Shown here one piece after another: positions 59,901 to 64,000 of a DNA stretch of 64,000 bases (position 1 is its first letter; the number at the start of each line of letters is the position of its first letter). Below the pieces are notes generated by a model. The model made no database searches and was not told where the DNA came from. It saw nothing but the letters and a program-made list of their open reading frames with translations. The stretch comes from Hetaerina americana (taxonomy: Eukaryota > Arthropoda > Insecta > Odonata > Calopterygidae). Both the position numbers and the translations under genes were made by a program. The stretch covers positions 45,052,946 through 45,116,945 of the forward strand of contig JAKTNV010000001.1 in assembly GCA_022747635.1 (NCBI GenBank), in the 5' to 3' direction.

Positions 59901-62060
59901 ATAATCAGGGTGTATGGGCTTAGCAATTAATTAGTAATGCTTTCAACCTTTTCCAATTCTATGAAGTGTGAGAGTACACTTGACATTTTTGTAATGATTT
60001 TAACTTTATGCCTTTAGATTCACAATGTATATGCTATGAGGAAGTAATTATTCCTCGTTTTGCCGGAGAAACCTCTGGTTCATTCAATTTTTTTTGTCTA
60101 TAATAAAAGAATTTAGAAATTATCTATATTTTTGACTGAAAAAATTGCAAATTGAACTTAAAATGTGTTTCTCGATACTACTAGTGCATTAGTATCTGAT
60201 TTATAGTAATACCCTATACGCGATACTCCATTGATTAGAGTGGATGTACCTCATTAGAGTTCATGTGGTTGATAGTGGTCTTTAATTATGTTTTTTTTTA
60301 TTTATTCCAAAAACATTATCATTTAAATATAAAAAATTTAAGGTGTTCAGAACAATCAAAATAATAGGTAAATATCTAAAGGGAGTTCGAACTCGAAAAT
60401 TACTACCCAAAGGACCAATATTGATTCAGTTATGGAGAAATTCCACAAGATTATGATAAGTACCCTTTCATTTTGGATTCGTGAATAAAAGAGGCAATTA
60501 TACTTAGAATGTGTTTAATTAATATTGAATACGTTTGCCAACCGAGACTTTATAAAATATTATGACCAAGCAAGCCCTCTCTCTTGAAAATTCCTGCTAT
60601 CATCATTTATATGTATCCAAGTATGAGTTTACTTATTTTCAATCTAAAATGGGTAGAAAGATACGAAATATAGTTTATTTAAAGGAACCTGCAAATATTC
60701 CATAAAGTTTCGGCAAGTGTTGTTTCTTCGAATTGAGGTGCATTTAATTATGGAGTAGAATGCAGGCGGATTTGACTCCGCTCTCATTAACGATGGAATC
60801 TCGTTAGCGACCAGTTATTTCCAGAGCGTACCTGCTCTAAGTTGGAAGTGGCGAGGGAAACAGTCGTCCGGGCCTACGTGTCTCGCATCCACGTTCGATA
60901 TACATTCATGGATATTTCGTTGAATTTTTCCAGCGTTATCGGGTGAGCGATCCAATGACTGTTTTTGTATTCATTTTGCTGGGGAATCTTCATATAATTT
61001 CATACACGTTCGATGTGTCTTAAAGTTTTCAGGTATCTTTTATTGCTCAATATATTTCACTTCTTGCTCACTCAATTTTCTTAGAAATGCTAAAAAAGAG
61101 GCTATAATCTTTAATTTTTCGAAGATAAATCCAGCATTTTGTAATTAATTACAATTGTGAACGAAGACGTAGGAGTTTATCTAACTGTTCATGAAAAAGA
61201 CAGGGGAAAATAAAAATTTAACTTTCAATTTTTCAATAAATAAACGACTAATTAAATCCTAATTTCAGATTAAATCCTGATTCTGAAGAGTGCAGCTTAA
61301 ATTAATCCAGTTGCTTGTACATTAGAAGATGTCTTTTATGGGAAAAACAATGAGAAAATACTTGGCATTAAGTGATGATTGATTTCAAACGGAATGCAGT
61401 ACAATGATTTGTCTAGTCGTCATTGAATCATTTTAATTTAAAAACTCAAATTTAATAGATAACTAAAATGATTAATTAATAGCATCTAATTTTTCTTATC
61501 TCCCGTGGTGGTGGTAAAGTATTTTGCCAATATATTTTATCAAGGGCATTTATTTCGCATTTCTAATTGACTTAAAACTGTTATTAATGATAGGAATAAA
61601 TAATCACTTTAGTGAAAAATTATGGCGCTCAACAATATTCCGAAATCCTGCAAAATTTTACCTTTACGAGTACTTCCAAATATTCAGAACCAGTCAAGTA
61701 TTTCGTATAGTTATTAGCGAGGTTTGTTTGAATTTATTCCTCCTGACTCTTATTAAGAGGGTATGGGTTGATTAATAGGGAATTCAGTGAAAAAGAAACT
61801 TTTGTTGGATAATTTCGGAGAAATCGCCATAATCATGCTTTTACACCAACAAAGTTCAATTGTGCCAAACCAATTACATATATATATGCGACTTGTGGAT
61901 CTCTTGCCTTGACACGATTGTGGCATTCTTTGGCACTACCGTTCCTCTCGTGCTGTTAATGCTCCCTTCGGTAAACTCACATTGTCACTTTTTAGCAACT
62001 TCTATATCTACCAACTCTACCTCCCGATTTCCCCCTCTTTGTGCCCCACCAGAACCTGCG
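56961..62060. other. Long AT-rich non-coding stretch
   Basis: No gene, repeat end or RNA gene was recognised over 5 kb. A 117-codon frame at 57961-58314 and an 82-codon one at 58907-59155 lack domains. A GC-richer patch at 60760-60900 is unassigned. Confidence 0.45.
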
Positions 62061-62065
62061 ACTTA

Positions 62066-62993
62066 CAGGGTCGCATCCAAAAGTGGTAGGACTGATTTTT
62101 TTACAAGAATTTTATTGACGATATACTTACATCGACTTAATAATCTTCAAATTATGCTCCTTGAGCTGCTACACACTTAGTATAACGTTGCTCCCATTCC
62201 CTGTACGCCCGCTGGAAATTTTCTTTGGGGATGCCGTCGATGACCCTCGTCGAAGCCTCTTGAACGGCCTTTATCGAGTCAAAACGTCGTCCCTTGAGCT
62301 CTCTTTTCGTCAGGGGGAAGAAGAAGAAGTCTGGCGGTACCAGACCGGGAGAATAGGGCGGGTGCGGCAACGTGGCAACGCCGTATTCGGCCAGGAGCTG
62401 TCTGACGTCGAGCGCGCCATGGCAGAATTTTCGGCACCATCTTGGCGAACACCTTGCGCATGGCCAAATCCTGTGAAATAATGCGTTGGACGTTGTATGC
62501 AGACAGACCCAACTGGTCTGCAATTTCTTCACTGGTTAAGCGTCGGTCTGTGTTCAGCAGTGTCCTCACTCTCTCCACATTCGTGTCGGTTCTTGCCGTC
62601 GACGGCCGTCCGGAGCGATGGTCGTCTTCAACGAGCTCCCTACCCTCTTTAAAAAACTTGTGCCACTCAAATACTGTGGAACGGCTTAAGACAGTGTCCC
62701 CATAAGCCTGCTTGATCATATCGAGGGTCTCAGTTGCCGTCTTCCCGAGTTTCGCACAAAACTTCACGGAATAACGTTGCTCTGAATTCAGATTCATTTT
62801 GTTTTTCGACGCGGACAAAAAACTTGCTTCACTAAAAACGGTGTCCTCACTCAACGACAGCCCGCAGGCGACTGAGGTGTGTGTTGTTCTGTTGCTAAGA
62901 GCCCACTCCACCTTACCCTGTCAGGCAGACCCCCCTCCATCGCTCCGGTTGCGCCAGAGAAAATCAGTCCTACCACTTTTGGGTGCGAACCTG
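62066..62993 (-). mobile_element. Internally deleted mariner with TIRs and TA duplication
   Basis: Ends beginning CAGGGTCGCATCCAAAAGTG (62066 onward) and, inverted, CAGGTTCGCACCCAAAAGTG (to 62993) agree over about 34 bases with two differences. TA flanks at 62064-62065 and 62994-62995. At 928 bp it is about 350-400 bases shorter than a full mariner. The minus strand carries a transposase lacking the first two catalytic residues. Its family is related to the copy at 44773-45330, but the TIR interior differs. Confidence 0.92.
62152..62797 (-). pseudogene. Mariner transposase with central deletion
   Basis: From the ATG at 62795-62797 the frame reads MNLNSEQRYSVKFCAKLGK. The two helix-turn-helix regions (TVFEWHKFFKEGRELVEDD, then LTSEEIADQLGLSAYNVQRI), GRPST and AKMVPKIL follow. 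It then jumps, in another frame, to HGALDVRQLLAEYG, PPYSPGLVPPDFFFF and YREWEQRYTKCVAAQGA. The deletion junction is near 62418-62424. The GDE and HDN catalytic segments are gone and the third region is altered (PGLVPPD for PDLAPCD). A longer upstream extension to 62911 is probably not translated. Confidence 0.88.
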
Positions 62994-63107
62994 TAGCAGA
63001 CCCTATAGTCCCGCTCAGTTGATTTTAAAAAAAATGAATCGAGAATATCTCATTACACATTCAATGACTGCTGTTGACGATATATCCCGAGGCTGGCATA
63101 ACATGTA

Positions 63108-63300
63108 TGTATCCAGCCTCGGTGGTGGCGGTTTAACGTCCTTGTCTGTCAATCCAAGGGTCCCGGGTTCGATTCTCGCACGGGTGGGTTTTCCTCCACC
63201 TAGGGCTTAGGTGTTTGTAATCGTCTCAATTGTTTTAACTGTTAGAAGTCTTAAAAGTCCTGGAAGTGATGTTGTCGGACTAAGGTTAAATGAATAAATG
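63108..63300 (+). repeat. tRNA-derived SINE
   Basis: A box-A-like CCTCGGTGGTGGCGGTT (from about 63117) and an excellent B box GGTTCGATTCT (63166-63176) lie at tRNA spacing. The body includes GTGGGTTTTCCTCCACCTAGGGC and ends in CTAAGGTTAAATGAATAAATG, an A/T-rich tail of the kind common on arthropod tRNA SINEs. It differs from the SINEs at 26771 and 43661, so it is a separate family. It is not a tRNA gene, because no cloverleaf with CCA-compatible stem is seen. Confidence 0.65.
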
Positions 63301-63399
63301 TGTTACTCATGTCTCAATATTTTAGGAATAAGGCGTTCTGTTAACCAGAAACAACTTTAAATAAAGCTCAACTTACGAATTTCACTTAAAATTCTCAAT

Positions 63400-64000
63400 T
63401 TTATTATGCCCAAGAGGAAATAATATTGAAAGTAGAGAAATAGCAGGAGAGAAAGTGGGCCCCCAATCACGAAGAGGGAATTTGAGCATGCCCTTCAAAA
63501 GCTATATGCTGGAAAAAGACGGGCGAAGATAATGTACCGGCTGAGATATTGAAAACCCTTGGAAATTAAATTAAAGGAAGACTCAATATAATAGTGCATG
63601 GTGTTATGAAAATGGGGAGATAACTGAAGACTTTGTTAAAAGCAAAACAATTATGATACCAAAAGCAGGGCAAGCAATTGAATGCACGAATTACAAAACA
63701 AATTTTGTTCTATCACATGCTTCCAAGGTTCTTTTACATAATAGTAGGGAGCAGAATCGAAATATAAAAGGGGGAAACGTTGGAGAAGAACAATTTGGCT
63801 TCTGGGAAGGTAAAGACACGAGATACGCTATCCTGGCACTGCACTTGATCCTAGAGAGGAGACTAGAAATGAAGAAGAAAGTTTTCCTTACCGTCATTTA
63901 TTTGGAACAAGCCTTAATTACTGTAGATTGGAAATGTATATTTGAAAAAAAGAAGAGAAAGTAATGGACTACAAATACAGGAAGCTTATATTTAAACTTT
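63400..64000 (+). mobile_element. RTE-like LINE (copy I), truncated by window end
   Basis: GPPITKREFEHALQKLYAGKRR (near 63459-63525) is followed by the RT fingers in the open frame 63653-63964. That frame has MIPKAGQAIECTNYK, FVLSHASKVLLHN, EEQFGFWEGKDTRYAI, and a decayed palm A box (FLTVIYLEQALI where FVCFVDFEKAFD is expected). These are the same blocks as copies A-E. The catalytic YADD-type box would lie beyond the window. QFGFW and the lost aspartates suggest an inactive copy. Confidence 0.8.

Noticed and set aside
63108..63185. Functional tRNA gene
   Set aside because: The B box is good, but the acceptor stem and cloverleaf are absent and a SINE body with A-rich tail follows.

Overview
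The window is non-coding, repeat-rich nuclear DNA from a eukaryote, most likely an arthropod. The evidence is AT-rich sequence broken by stop codons, many decayed non-LTR retrotransposons of CR1/L2-like and RTE-like type, mariner DNA transposons flanked by TA, tRNA-derived SINEs and long (TA)n microsatellites. There are no operons, ribosome-binding sites or dense bacterial-style coding. I found no host protein-coding gene that I could support. The species cannot be fixed from this sequence.

Layout. Positions 1-1391 hold the 3' part of a CR1-like LINE with an open reverse-transcriptase (RT) frame that runs off the left edge. At 3035-3190 two tRNA-like SINE heads face opposite ways. From about 3520 to 6125 lies a decayed RTE-like LINE (endonuclease end, RT, C-terminus, 3' UTR). 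It is interrupted at 5448-5991 by a truncated CR1-like copy with an 8-bp target duplication. A second RTE-like copy (6130-7150, minus) meets it tail to tail. A decayed CR1-like copy sits at 11530-12520. More RTE-like fragments occur at 22560-24080, 26225-26735, 32100-33450, 33520-33970, 44190-44590 and 63400-64000. A tRNA-derived SINE follows at 26771-27090.

The best-preserved gene is a mariner transposase (30054-31127, minus). It lies in a complete 1,332-bp mariner (30001-31332) with 27-bp terminal inverted repeats, TA duplications and a DD34D catalytic triad. This mariner sits inside what looks like the 3' end of another LINE. Two further mariners are internal-deletion derivatives. One, at 44773-45330, has perfect 30-bp ends; the other is at 62066-62993. 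Each keeps the first and last parts of a transposase and lacks the catalytic middle.

Positions 42820-44770 are a dense structural cluster. It holds a perfect 19-bp hairpin with a GAAA loop, a 311-bp imperfect inverted-repeat element between TA microsatellites, a tRNA-derived SINE whose 3' end runs into (TA)n, an RTE fragment, and a mariner inserted in a (TG)n tract. A second copy of the same SINE 3' end, again followed by (TA)n, lies at 50683-50904.

Between the repeats are long AT-rich stretches with nothing recognisable. There are also several GC-richer islands with strong purine/pyrimidine strand asymmetry (16.3-17.3, 18.5-19.7, 24.9-25.9, 28.2-29.3, 35.6-37.3, 45.9-46.9, 48.9-49.7, 51.4-52.7 and 56.2-57.0 kb). 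Their long frames are best explained by composition. The islands could be promoters or exons of host genes, but nothing in the sequence proves it. Apart from the mariner, no genes appear to work together here; the window is mainly a record of transposon insertion and decay.
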